A stretch of 48,157 nt of DNA. Origin: a virus. Position 1 is the first letter of the stretch; each line of letters starts with the position of its first letter. The DNA is taken from positions 1-48,157 of the IMG/VR virus record IMGVR_UViG_3300025362_000013; one strand, 5' to 3'. The translations under genes were made by a program, and so were the position numbers. Under the pieces are notes generated by a model. It had not been told where the DNA came from. It searched no databases and was given only the letters and a program-made list of their open reading frames with translations. Shown one piece after another: positions 24,756 through 32,469 of this stretch.

Positions 24756-25029
24756 GTTTATCTCCCTTAGTCTTTCGTCTTTTACGTTTAGATTTAATTT
24801 CGTATATCTTGTCCACAACTTCTTTTAATTCTTTAGACTTAGATTTCTTATATTTAAAAATATCTTTAACTACCTTTAAACAAGAATCACATATCTCGAA
24901 AGTATCTTTAATAGGTCGCTTTCTACCTGTAGAAAAATCACTTAAAATAACCTCATCTTCAAATATAATCACAACGTGCTTCTTCGCCTTCAATACAGTA
25001 TCACAGATGTCGCAATAAGTTACTTGCAT
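24748..25029 (-). CDS. zinc protein with basic tail, 93 aa
   Basis: CDIC near the N-terminus and CDSC about 40 residues later give a zinc site; the C-terminus is strongly basic (KSKRKRRKTKGDKHE). Probably nucleic-acid binding. ATG 25029 has AAGGAG five bases upstream; a GTG precedes it. Confidence 0.6.
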   Translation of the reverse strand: MQVTYCDICDTVLKAKKHVVIIFEDEVILSDFSTGRKRPIKDTFEICDSCLKVVKDIFKYKKSKSKELKEVVDKIYEIKSKRKRRKTKGDKHE

Positions 25030-25031
25030 CA

Positions 25032-25643
25032 CTACTCCTTAATGTCGATTTCCTTTAAATTATATTTTTTCTTCAAAAACTCAATTAACTCGATATCAGA
25101 ACTAAAGAAGCCTCCTTTAGAAGCAAATACTGCATGACAAAAACTGCCTTTATAATCTATTCTAGGCATAGTCTGTAAAACATAAATAGGAATATTATGC
25201 TCTAAAGCAATACCACATTCCATAAATGTTCCACAAGGTGAATCACCTTTCTCCATACGAGCAATTAAGAAGTGCGAATTTACGACATAATCAACATCAC
25301 CAAGAACTTTTATTAATCTAGCTTGACCTTCTTCAGTTCTCTCTAGATGAGTCTTACCTTTCCATATGAGACCTGCATATTCTTCTACTAAATCATTATT
25401 ACCACCTGCTAACCAGCCTTTAATTTTCATGTGAAGTGTTTCAGCTTCCATGCCAGTTTTATTCTGTTCTTCAAGAGTAGGGTCAAAAATATATACAGAG
25501 TTATCTTTAACATCTCTTAATTTATTAAGCTTCTTGGTAATAGACGTTCTCCAGCCTCTACCACCATCTTTCTTTTCCACATCTTCCATGGGACCAATTA
25601 GATATGTCTTTAGCCATTCATTTATTATATTTTCATTACTCAT
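25032..25643 (-). CDS. nucleoside 2-deoxyribosyltransferase-like protein
   Basis: 203 residues. TYLIGPMEDVE then GGRGWRTSI at the N-terminus and CGTFMECGIALEHNIPIYV toward the end are the sugar-binding and catalytic-Glu regions of this fold. Such enzymes swap or hydrolyse the base of deoxynucleosides or deoxynucleotides. With DeoC and the MazZ-like enzyme it suggests nucleotide salvage or remodelling of the dNTP pool. Confidence 0.75.
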   Translation of the reverse strand: MSNENIINEWLKTYLIGPMEDVEKKDGGRGWRTSITKKLNKLRDVKDNSVYIFDPTLEEQNKTGMEAETLHMKIKGWLAGGNNDLVEEYAGLIWKGKTHLERTEEGQARLIKVLGDVDYVVNSHFLIARMEKGDSPCGTFMECGIALEHNIPIYVLQTMPRIDYKGSFCHAVFASKGGFFSSDIELIEFLKKKYNLKEIDIKE

Positions 25644-25685
25644 AAATTCCTCCTCTCAATATCATAAAAACTTATTTACTTTATA

Positions 25686-25847
25686 TTAGTATGTGCATCT
25701 TTGTTTACAATAACCTACATCGTCAGAATAATTCATGCAGTTCATAAAACATGTGCCGTCTACTTGCCCAAAAGAAAGAGCATAAGCACTTGTGATACAT
25801 AGAACTAAAAACACCAACGTAATTAATACTAGATAGAATTTTTTCAT
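25686..25847 (-). CDS. secreted four-cysteine peptide, 53 aa
   Basis: A signal peptide (MKKFYLVLITLVFLVL, ending ...SAYA) precedes a mature part of about 29 residues with CFMNC and CKQRC, that is Cx3C-x10-Cx3C, the spacing of helical-hairpin (alpha-hairpinin) disulfide peptides. It overlaps the upstream lipoprotein gene (ATGA). Exported to the periplasm by prediction. No phage homologue comes to mind. Confidence 0.65.
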   Translation of the reverse strand: MKKFYLVLITLVFLVLCITSAYALSFGQVDGTCFMNCMNYSDDVGYCKQRCTY

Positions 25848-26380
25848 TGTTTTATTTTCTCCTGTTTTTTTAACTTTGCAATATAGGCCTTAACATCAGC
25901 ATCTTGTTCGGCAGATAAAGAATCATTTAAATCTTTGCCTGTCTTTCTTGTTTTCTGAACAGCACTAACTACTGACTTTAAGGATTTACCCGTAATACCT
26001 ATAGTTCCCTCTATTAATCTTCCTAAAAGAGTTCCTGCTAATCCAGGTACTAAAACTATTAAGAGGACGATGCCCCAAAATCCCCAGCCTATTAAACTAT
26101 TAATGAAGCTCTTTATTCTCTCAACAAAGTTCATCTTTCTTTCGACTTTTTGATAGCCTTCTTCATAGTTATAATATCCTTTAGAGCAAGAAATCATATC
26201 TCCTACATCATTAAATATAGCCTCACCTTTACAGGTAGCTTTTACTTTTGACCTATCAACATTTTGTGGTACTGTGTTGGGAGTATCAAATGTCAGACGT
26301 GGCAATAACGAGCATCCAGTTAAACAAAAGCTGAACAGTAATATTAAAATTAAATTTCTTATTGCTATTTGTTTGTGCAT
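25844..26380 (-). CDS. lipoprotein with internal membrane span, spanin-like candidate
   Basis: 178 residues from ATG 26380. A lipoprotein signal ends in the lipobox LTGC (about residue 22), then a periplasmic segment with two cysteines, a hydrophobic span (about 96-118: GFWGIVLLIVLVPGLAG) and a charged helical C-terminus. Lipid anchor plus transmembrane span recalls unimolecular spanins, which fuse the two membranes at lysis, but the long tail after the span is atypical. Confidence 0.6.
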   Translation of the reverse strand: MHKQIAIRNLILILLFSFCLTGCSLLPRLTFDTPNTVPQNVDRSKVKATCKGEAIFNDVGDMISCSKGYYNYEEGYQKVERKMNFVERIKSFINSLIGWGFWGIVLLIVLVPGLAGTLLGRLIEGTIGITGKSLKSVVSAVQKTRKTGKDLNDSLSAEQDADVKAYIAKLKKQEKIKQ

Positions 26381-26745
26381 TATCTTTTCTCCTGTTTGTA
26401 AACTGTTTTGCATAATTTAGTATTATACAATTCTTTAACATATGCTTTCTTGTAAACTGGAGCTAAATCATATCTCTCTAATAATAATCTTTCTACATTT
26501 TTAAATTCTTCACCATGCACTTTTATTATTTTCTTATGCACTTGATGTACTATCTGATGTGCAACTTCATGTAAAACATAATATAAAGAATAAGCCTCTA
26601 CTCTCTCTAAACTCCACATTGGTATAGTTACACTTGTTCGTAAGCTTCTACCTCTCCGAACATCTTTGTATTTAATAACAATGTCATTGAGATTAAACTC
26701 TTTTAAAATATCGTGTCCTATTTTTTTTAGTTCTGTCTGTGTCAT
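26380..26745 (-). CDS. SprT-like metallopeptidase, leaderless start
   Basis: 121 residues. VLHEVAHQIVHQ then HGEEFKNVERLL gives HExxH plus a downstream His, as in SprT/Spartan-type proteases that act on DNA-protein crosslinks. ATG 26745 is only five bases from the TATACT of promoter P6 with no ribosome site, so the mRNA is probably leaderless. The stop overlaps the lipoprotein gene. Confidence 0.72.
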   Translation of the reverse strand: MTQTELKKIGHDILKEFNLNDIVIKYKDVRRGRSLRTSVTIPMWSLERVEAYSLYYVLHEVAHQIVHQVHKKIIKVHGEEFKNVERLLLERYDLAPVYKKAYVKELYNTKLCKTVYKQEKR

Positions 26746-26750
26746 ACTTT

Positions 26751-26779
26751 AGTATAGCATATTTTTCCGAGTTTGTCAA
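26751..26779 (-). promoter_or_regulatory. sigma-70 promoter P6
   Basis: TTGACA (26779-26774), 17-bp spacer ending TGC, TATACT (26756-26751), directly abutting the SprT-like start codon. Confidence 0.85.
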
Positions 26780-26799
26780 ATTTTAAATGACAACATCTA

Positions 26800-27525
26800 T
26801 TATTTAATTAACTCTCTAGTCATATGTAAAAACATCTTCATATCAAAAGTATTAATACATAGTAATTTAGCTGTTTCTATTTGAATAGGAAATTGAATAT
26901 AATTACCAGCGAATACTACAGCAACCAATTCACCAGCTACATTAAATACGCCTGAACCACTACAACCATGAGAACCTGGCATATTCATAACAAAATTATT
27001 ACTCTCATCATAACCTGCCATTGTTCCTTCAGTATAAATATAACTATAGCCTAAATACATTCCAACACTATATACCTTTTCACTATGGTCAATATTACCT
27101 ATCTTCTTAATTTCTCTTTTATCTTTCAATTTTCCGTCTACTCTTATTAGAGCTAGGTCAGCAAATAAACAATTACTCAAAATTGTTGCCTTTGTTTCTC
27201 TACCATATTCATCAACTACATATAGTTTCTCTGCCTCTATAGGTGCAACATGTTGATTAGTTAGAATATAGGTATAGTCATTTGTTATCTTTATCACAGA
27301 ACCGGTTCCTGTAGATATTGCTATATCTGTTTTTTTAATAATTCTAACTGTAACACTTTTCAAATAATCATATGATGGTTTCTTTATGACCTCATTAATT
27401 TGTGTTATAACATCAGAGGAATAACTAAGAGTCTTAACAGCGACTACAGCAATCATTACTGAAAAACCAAATACAATAAAGGCAATCATAAATGCCTTTG
27501 CCCACGATTTAATTGAACTACTCAT
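26800..27525 (-). CDS. membrane-anchored trypsin-like serine protease
   Basis: 241 residues. An N-terminal span (about 9-33) anchors a chymotrypsin-fold domain with the triad His in TNQHVAP, Asp in FADLALIRV and Ser in GCSGSGVF. Preceded by STGTGSVIK, as in DegP/HtrA enzymes, but with no PDZ domain. It should face the periplasm. Its overlap with neither phage-head nor lysis genes leaves its substrate open. Confidence 0.85.
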   Translation of the reverse strand: MSSSIKSWAKAFMIAFIVFGFSVMIAVVAVKTLSYSSDVITQINEVIKKPSYDYLKSVTVRIIKKTDIAISTGTGSVIKITNDYTYILTNQHVAPIEAEKLYVVDEYGRETKATILSNCLFADLALIRVDGKLKDKREIKKIGNIDHSEKVYSVGMYLGYSYIYTEGTMAGYDESNNFVMNMPGSHGCSGSGVFNVAGELVAVVFAGNYIQFPIQIETAKLLCINTFDMKMFLHMTRELIK

Positions 27526-27527
27526 AA

Positions 27528-28763
27528 TTAATTCTCCTCTCCGAACTTATAAATCAGCTTTTGTTTAATCTCTTTCAGAAACTTCTTTTCTTTTAACTGC
27601 ATTAGTAACTCTCTTTGTCCCATTACTCTTAAATCTTTGTATGTGTACCAAGCGCCTCCTCTTTGAATAATACCATATTGAATAGCATATGTCATTAATA
27701 CTTTTGCATTATTTAAACGTGGAGGAGAAAAATAGAATTCATTAATACCTGATACTAAAGGAATAGAGAATTTTGACTTTTCAATTTTAATTTTAATTTC
27801 TATGCCTACAATATCTATTATCTTATTCTCTTTTTTATCTGTCTTAGTATCCTTCTTCTCTTCAGCTTTTTCTTCTTTCGTCTTTTTTGTTTTTGTCAAT
27901 TTTGCACCTGAACGAAATCTAACAATATAAGCAGAATGATGCTTCAACGCATGTCCACCAGGTATTGTGTCCGGAGAACCAAACATTACACCTACTTTTT
28001 CTCTTAGATGAGCAATCAAAATTACAGTAGTGCTATTATAAGACCTTGGGTCTAAAAGATTTGCTGGCTGTAAACCAGAAGTAATTTTTTGAACAAGCTT
28101 ACTATTTCTTCTTGCCTGTAATGCCATTTGGTCTTTATCCGTTTTCTTATTTAAAGCTTCTCTCGGAACACCTGATGTAACACTATCAAAAATTACTAAA
28201 CCAAATTTACCACTTCTGACAGCCACATCAGCTAAATCAATAGCCTTCTCTAAATCATCTGGTCTAGCTATCATAAAATATTTTAAATCATTACCTAATT
28301 TTTTAATCCAAGACTTATCCACATCGCCTTCAGCACATATATAAAGAACTGGAATTTTATTAGATGTAAAAACAGAAGCTACTAATAAAGATTGAACTGT
28401 TTTACCTGAACTCTCTGCACCATAAAATAATGATATTGAGCCTTTGGGAAGTCCACCCTCTGTTAATATATCTAGAAGAAGATTCTTTGTAGCAACTTTT
28501 TCGACAGCTAATATATCTTCTGCTGAAGCTATTGAACCTACACCGAATTCCTTTTCCATAATAGAAAGAGTCTTTTTAAAATCCTTTTCTTGCTCTTTAG
28601 ACATAGCCTCTAATTTAATCTTTTCATTTAGAGACATATCGTCCTCTATTTTTTTCTCTTTCTTACAATCTTTAGAGTCATACCCCTCTGTAACTTTATC
28701 GTATTTTGGAGCCTTTATATTCTCGTTAGGAATATCTTCTTCTTTCTTTTTCTTCTTAACCAT
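27528..28763 (-). CDS. recA: RecA recombinase
   Basis: About 411 residues. Walker A GAESSGKT, the Walker B region GLVIFDSVTSG and the L2 loop FGSPDTIPGGHALKHH define RecA. Unusual are a 55-residue lysine/glutamate-rich N-terminal extension and a second K/E-rich insert after the L2 region (near residue 300). The start is ATG 28763 with AAGGAG upstream; the preceding GTG could also serve. Confidence 0.92.
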   Translation of the reverse strand: MVKKKKKEEDIPNENIKAPKYDKVTEGYDSKDCKKEKKIEDDMSLNEKIKLEAMSKEQEKDFKKTLSIMEKEFGVGSIASAEDILAVEKVATKNLLLDILTEGGLPKGSISLFYGAESSGKTVQSLLVASVFTSNKIPVLYICAEGDVDKSWIKKLGNDLKYFMIARPDDLEKAIDLADVAVRSGKFGLVIFDSVTSGVPREALNKKTDKDQMALQARRNSKLVQKITSGLQPANLLDPRSYNSTTVILIAHLREKVGVMFGSPDTIPGGHALKHHSAYIVRFRSGAKLTKTKKTKEEKAEEKKDTKTDKKENKIIDIVGIEIKIKIEKSKFSIPLVSGINEFYFSPPRLNNAKVLMTYAIQYGIIQRGGAWYTYKDLRVMGQRELLMQLKEKKFLKEIKQKLIYKFGEEN

Positions 28764-28791
28764 CACATCTCCTTAATTAAATAACGAAAGA

Positions 28792-29397
28792 TTATAAATC
28801 TATATCTTCACAGTCAAAATCAAACTCTTCATCAGCTTCTTTGACTTCATCTTCTTTTTCTTCTGCAATTTCAGGTTCAACTACCTCTTCAATCTCTTCT
28901 ACCACATCTTCGGCATCAATTAAATCTGTATCATCAACTTCTCTAGATACGTCTTTAACAACTGTAGAATGTTTAGCTAAGAATTTGTCTACACTTTTTT
29001 TCATGTCATCTAAACAAACTTCATATAACGCTGTAAACTCCTCATGTGTCTTAATCTTCTGAGTAGTGGCTAAACAAATAGCAACATCTTTTGCCCATGC
29101 AACTTGCATACCTAAAGGAATTTCAACAGCAGAATTTGATTTTGTTGAGACTGACTTTGAGATAGATGCTTTACCGGAAACTTCTTTATACTTAGCGTCT
29201 AATTGAGTTACCTCATCTTCTTGTAACCACACAGCATTAGGTGTGTTATTCTTACCTATCGTGCAACCTACGTCCTTGCACTTTAAATCAGGTGCCTTAG
29301 GATTATTCTTTTTTAATCTATTGTCCCACATCTCAGAACCACAAACGCAGGTAAATTTTAGATACTGTCCATTTTTTGATACTGAATACTTAGCCAT
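28792..29397 (-). CDS. zinc protein with acidic tail, recombination-associated candidate
   Basis: 201 residues. The N-terminal zinc ribbon (TCVCGSEMWDNRL, then NPKAPDLKCKDVGC) is one I know from phage recombination and single-strand-binding proteins. The C-terminus is extremely acidic (about 50 residues), like SSB-type tails. It directly precedes recA and is led by promoter P7. An ssDNA-binding role is likely but not proven. Confidence 0.6.
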   Translation of the reverse strand: MAKYSVSKNGQYLKFTCVCGSEMWDNRLKKNNPKAPDLKCKDVGCTIGKNNTPNAVWLQEDEVTQLDAKYKEVSGKASISKSVSTKSNSAVEIPLGMQVAWAKDVAICLATTQKIKTHEEFTALYEVCLDDMKKSVDKFLAKHSTVVKDVSREVDDTDLIDAEDVVEEIEEVVEPEIAEEKEDEVKEADEEFDFDCEDIDL

Positions 29398-29461
29398 TTT
29401 GTTTCTCCTTTTATTTTAATTATATATTTTATTCCTCTATATTATTTGACTCGATACATTA

Positions 29462-29490
29462 AGTATAACACATCAAATTGTATTTGTCAA
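29462..29490 (-). promoter_or_regulatory. sigma-70 promoter P7
   Basis: TTGACA (29490-29485), 17-bp spacer ending TGT, TATACT (29467-29462). It drives the zinc protein and recA, with a leader of about 55 bases ending in AAAGGAG. Confidence 0.88.
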
Positions 29491-29492
29491 GT

Positions 29493-29918
29493 TTATTTTT
29501 GTAATTCACCTAATAATAGTGTTGTTTTTATTAAGGCTCTAAGTTGTTCATATAAACAATATCTGGACAGCTTATTTTTGGCCACTATTTTATACTTATC
29601 ATCTATCTTTATTAGATGCTTTATTATTGATAAGGCTTCTCTCCAAGCCATAAATTCAGTATATATTGCAGTAATTACATTATAAAGTTTTCCCTCATAT
29701 GTAAACTTGAATCCACCATTATAACAAGAGTAATCTATATCAATATTGCGTTCTTTTAAATAATCTATTAAATTGTGTCTATACTGAATTAATAAAACAT
29801 AATCATAATCAGATTTTTCTGTGCTGATTTTACAGTCATCAGATTCTATACCATGAGAACCTGTTAAAAAATAAGCTTCAGACTCTATACCTAATTCAGT
29901 AAATATTTTCTCTATCAT
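29493..29918 (-). CDS. nucleotidyltransferase-like protein, 141 aa
   Basis: TGSHGIESDDCK followed by KSDYDYVLLI matches the GS...D-x-D signature of Pol-beta-type nucleotidyltransferases; the rest is helical. It lies right after tRNA-Gln in the transcript. Could modify tRNA, protein or an antibiotic-like substrate. Confidence 0.65.
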   Translation of the reverse strand: MIEKIFTELGIESEAYFLTGSHGIESDDCKISTEKSDYDYVLLIQYRHNLIDYLKERNIDIDYSCYNGGFKFTYEGKLYNVITAIYTEFMAWREALSIIKHLIKIDDKYKIVAKNKLSRYCLYEQLRALIKTTLLLGELQK

Positions 29919-29934
29919 AAGTTATCCTTTAAGT

Positions 29935-30008
29935 TGGCAGAGCTACTAAGAGTCGAACTCAAACTTTAAGATTCAAAATCTCACGTGCTACCATTACATC
30001 ATAGCTCT
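29935..30008 (-). tRNA. tRNA-Gln (UUG)
   Basis: Acceptor AGAGCTA/TAGCTCT, D-loop with AATGGTAG, anticodon arm TGAGA-TTTTGAA-TCTTA (anticodon TTG), T-arm TTGAG-TTCGACT-CTTAG, discriminator G and encoded CCA. It reads CAA, a codon favoured in this AT-rich genome. Confidence 0.93.
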
Positions 30009-30015
30009 ATTATTT

Positions 30016-32469
30016 CTATGCAATTTCTGCCCAAGTTTTTCCTATTTTTAAATCAACTTTTAGAGGAACCTTTAATTTAGCATATGGTGATTGTGCGTCT
30101 CTTAGAATTATTTCTTTAACTTTTTCTATATCACAATCTTTAACTTCAAGAATACCCGCATCATGTATCTGATGAACATATTTTGCATCTAAGTTATCTT
30201 CTCTTATTTTTCTCCAGACTTTGCACATACCTATAAATACCATCTCTACTGCCCAGCTCTGAACAATAAATGATTTAGCCTGTCTAACAATTTCATCTCT
30301 CTGTCTACCTTGTATTAATTCTATATCTGGAAATAATCTTACAGTTCCAAATGGAGTAAACAATTTTTTATCTTTAAATACTTTCTGCTCAATTTGTTTT
30401 AGCCACATCCAGCCTTCTCTACATAAGTTAAAAAACATCATCTGAATCTGAGTAGCTTCTTCTTTAGAACCACCATGAGCGGCCACGATACCCTCAGGAC
30501 TTCTGCCATACATTGAACCATAAACAATAGCTTTGACCATATTTCTTTTTTCTTGATTTTCTTTATTAGACTTATCTAGAAAATTCTCTTCTGCCTCTTT
30601 GTAATGTTGACTTGCAATCAAGGCGTGAATATCTCTTCCATTATTTACAAAATCTATACCTCTTTTATCATTCGCTAAATGAAGCCATACACGAAATTCA
30701 ATCTGTGAATAATCGTAGTATACAAAAGAGTAGCCTTCTCTGGCCACAAATATTTCTTTAATTCTACTATTTCTAGGAACATTCTGAATATTAGGTTTTG
30801 AACTCATTAATCTAGAGGAGTCAGGAGAGAACAAATTAAAATTACCGTGAATACGTCCATCAGATTTAGTTGCTTTTTGATAACCTTTTAGTTTCTCTAT
30901 ATGACCTTTAACTGTTCTATAATCCAATAAGCCTTTTAATGCAGGTCGTTTACTCGCTAACTTATTAATAGCTTCTACATTACATGAAGGATTACCCTTG
31001 TCTGTGAGAATAGAAACAGGTAATTTTAAATCTTCATATAAGAGTTTACCTAATTGTTTAGGTGAGTTTAAACTGAAAGTATCCTCTAGCTTAAATCTTT
31101 TCTTAAACTTAACTTCGCACATATCTTTCTCTGCTTGATAAAATTCAATCAATTCAAATACTTTATTCTCATCAATCTTTATACCTGTAAAGATTAAATC
31201 AGAAGAAATTATTTTAATCATTCCAGTTAAAATCTTATTCGACCTTAAACTATCTTGCTCTTTTAATACCTTATGTAATTTAACAAATAATCTACCAGTA
31301 TAATAAACATCTTCACCACAATAATGTTTTCTATCCTCGACCTTCATATTTAAAATAGTTTTTCTTACAATAGTTTCTTTATAAGCTATACCAAAATATA
31401 ACTGAATCAAAAAGCCTAGACTTGTGCCACCTAAAGGATTAACTAAAAACTGCATTAGTCTTGTGTCTGCAACTAAGTTATCGCATAGATTGAATTTCTT
31501 TGCTAAGAAAAACTCCAAGTCAAATTCTGCATTATGCAATATTAATTTTCTAGTCTTTAGTTCACAATATATTTGTGGTAAAATCTTACTATAAAATTCA
31601 TTGCTCTTATAATTTACCTTAAATAATTTCCCTTGACCTTTACATTTTTCACAGATAACTTCCTTGTCGTCTACTGTTTTTAAACCATTGTTACAATCAC
31701 ATATATCGAATGTATCATAATCCTCTGCATCTATTGAGAAAATCTTCTGCGTCTTTAAATCCATCAAACCAACTGTAACAATCTCATCTTCAAAATAATC
31801 TAAGCCAGATGTCTCTAAATCACATACAACATATTCACCAAATGTTTTTAAGACTTTAACATCAGAAGAATAAGTTAATTTTTTATTTACTGCCTCAGAC
31901 TCTTGTTCTAATACAGATTTTACTCTAGCAAAACCAAGCGATGTCTGTCTAATCTGACTTGAGCGAGAAGTGAAATTAGCTAAATAAAACATATCATAGA
32001 TAGGAATAATATTACAATCATATTCTGGGTTGTAAAATTTCTGACCTACAACTTGTTTCAAAGGGAATCTATTATTAACTGCTGGTATTAACCATTGAGT
32101 TATCATCTTACCTATAATAATAATTGCTTTTGGTTTTACTGTTCTAATTTCATTATCTAAATATAAATCAAAACATTTCTTCTTCATTACCTTTGTTGGC
32201 TTCTTTGACTTATCAGAAATAAAACATTTGCAGAAGCATGTAACATAAGTATCATCTAAAGAAAGACCTATTTTTTCTAGATAGTTATTTAGATAATCAT
32301 TATATTCTTTACTCGAGGCAATAGATTGAGATTGCAAATCATTAATAAAAGGAGAATCGAAAATAATCATTACATCTGCATTTTTATTTCCTCTGCCTGT
32401 AATAAAATTGGTCTCTATAAAACCTCTACTACTTTGTTTATGATAAGTACATTCTCTACAATTTATCAT
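30016..32469 (-). CDS. uracil-DNA-glycosylase-like / 3'-5' exonuclease / family A DNA polymerase fusion
   Basis: 817 residues. The N-terminal 190 resemble family 4 uracil-DNA glycosylases (CRECTYHK, ADVMIIFDSP, AIIIIGKM). The exonuclease starts at VVCDLETSGLD and carries an inserted zinc knuckle (CDCNNG then CEKCKGQG). The polymerase has motif A YYDYSQIEFR, motif B NMVKAIVYGSMYG and motif C HQIHDAG, all intact. The fusion could couple uracil detection to synthesis. It follows tRNA-Gln upstream in coordinate order and is the window's only replicative polymerase. Confidence 0.88.
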   Translation of the reverse strand: MINCRECTYHKQSSRGFIETNFITGRGNKNADVMIIFDSPFINDLQSQSIASSKEYNDYLNNYLEKIGLSLDDTYVTCFCKCFISDKSKKPTKVMKKKCFDLYLDNEIRTVKPKAIIIIGKMITQWLIPAVNNRFPLKQVVGQKFYNPEYDCNIIPIYDMFYLANFTSRSSQIRQTSLGFARVKSVLEQESEAVNKKLTYSSDVKVLKTFGEYVVCDLETSGLDYFEDEIVTVGLMDLKTQKIFSIDAEDYDTFDICDCNNGLKTVDDKEVICEKCKGQGKLFKVNYKSNEFYSKILPQIYCELKTRKLILHNAEFDLEFFLAKKFNLCDNLVADTRLMQFLVNPLGGTSLGFLIQLYFGIAYKETIVRKTILNMKVEDRKHYCGEDVYYTGRLFVKLHKVLKEQDSLRSNKILTGMIKIISSDLIFTGIKIDENKVFELIEFYQAEKDMCEVKFKKRFKLEDTFSLNSPKQLGKLLYEDLKLPVSILTDKGNPSCNVEAINKLASKRPALKGLLDYRTVKGHIEKLKGYQKATKSDGRIHGNFNLFSPDSSRLMSSKPNIQNVPRNSRIKEIFVAREGYSFVYYDYSQIEFRVWLHLANDKRGIDFVNNGRDIHALIASQHYKEAEENFLDKSNKENQEKRNMVKAIVYGSMYGRSPEGIVAAHGGSKEEATQIQMMFFNLCREGWMWLKQIEQKVFKDKKLFTPFGTVRLFPDIELIQGRQRDEIVRQAKSFIVQSWAVEMVFIGMCKVWRKIREDNLDAKYVHQIHDAGILEVKDCDIEKVKEIILRDAQSPYAKLKVPLKVDLKIGKTWAEIA

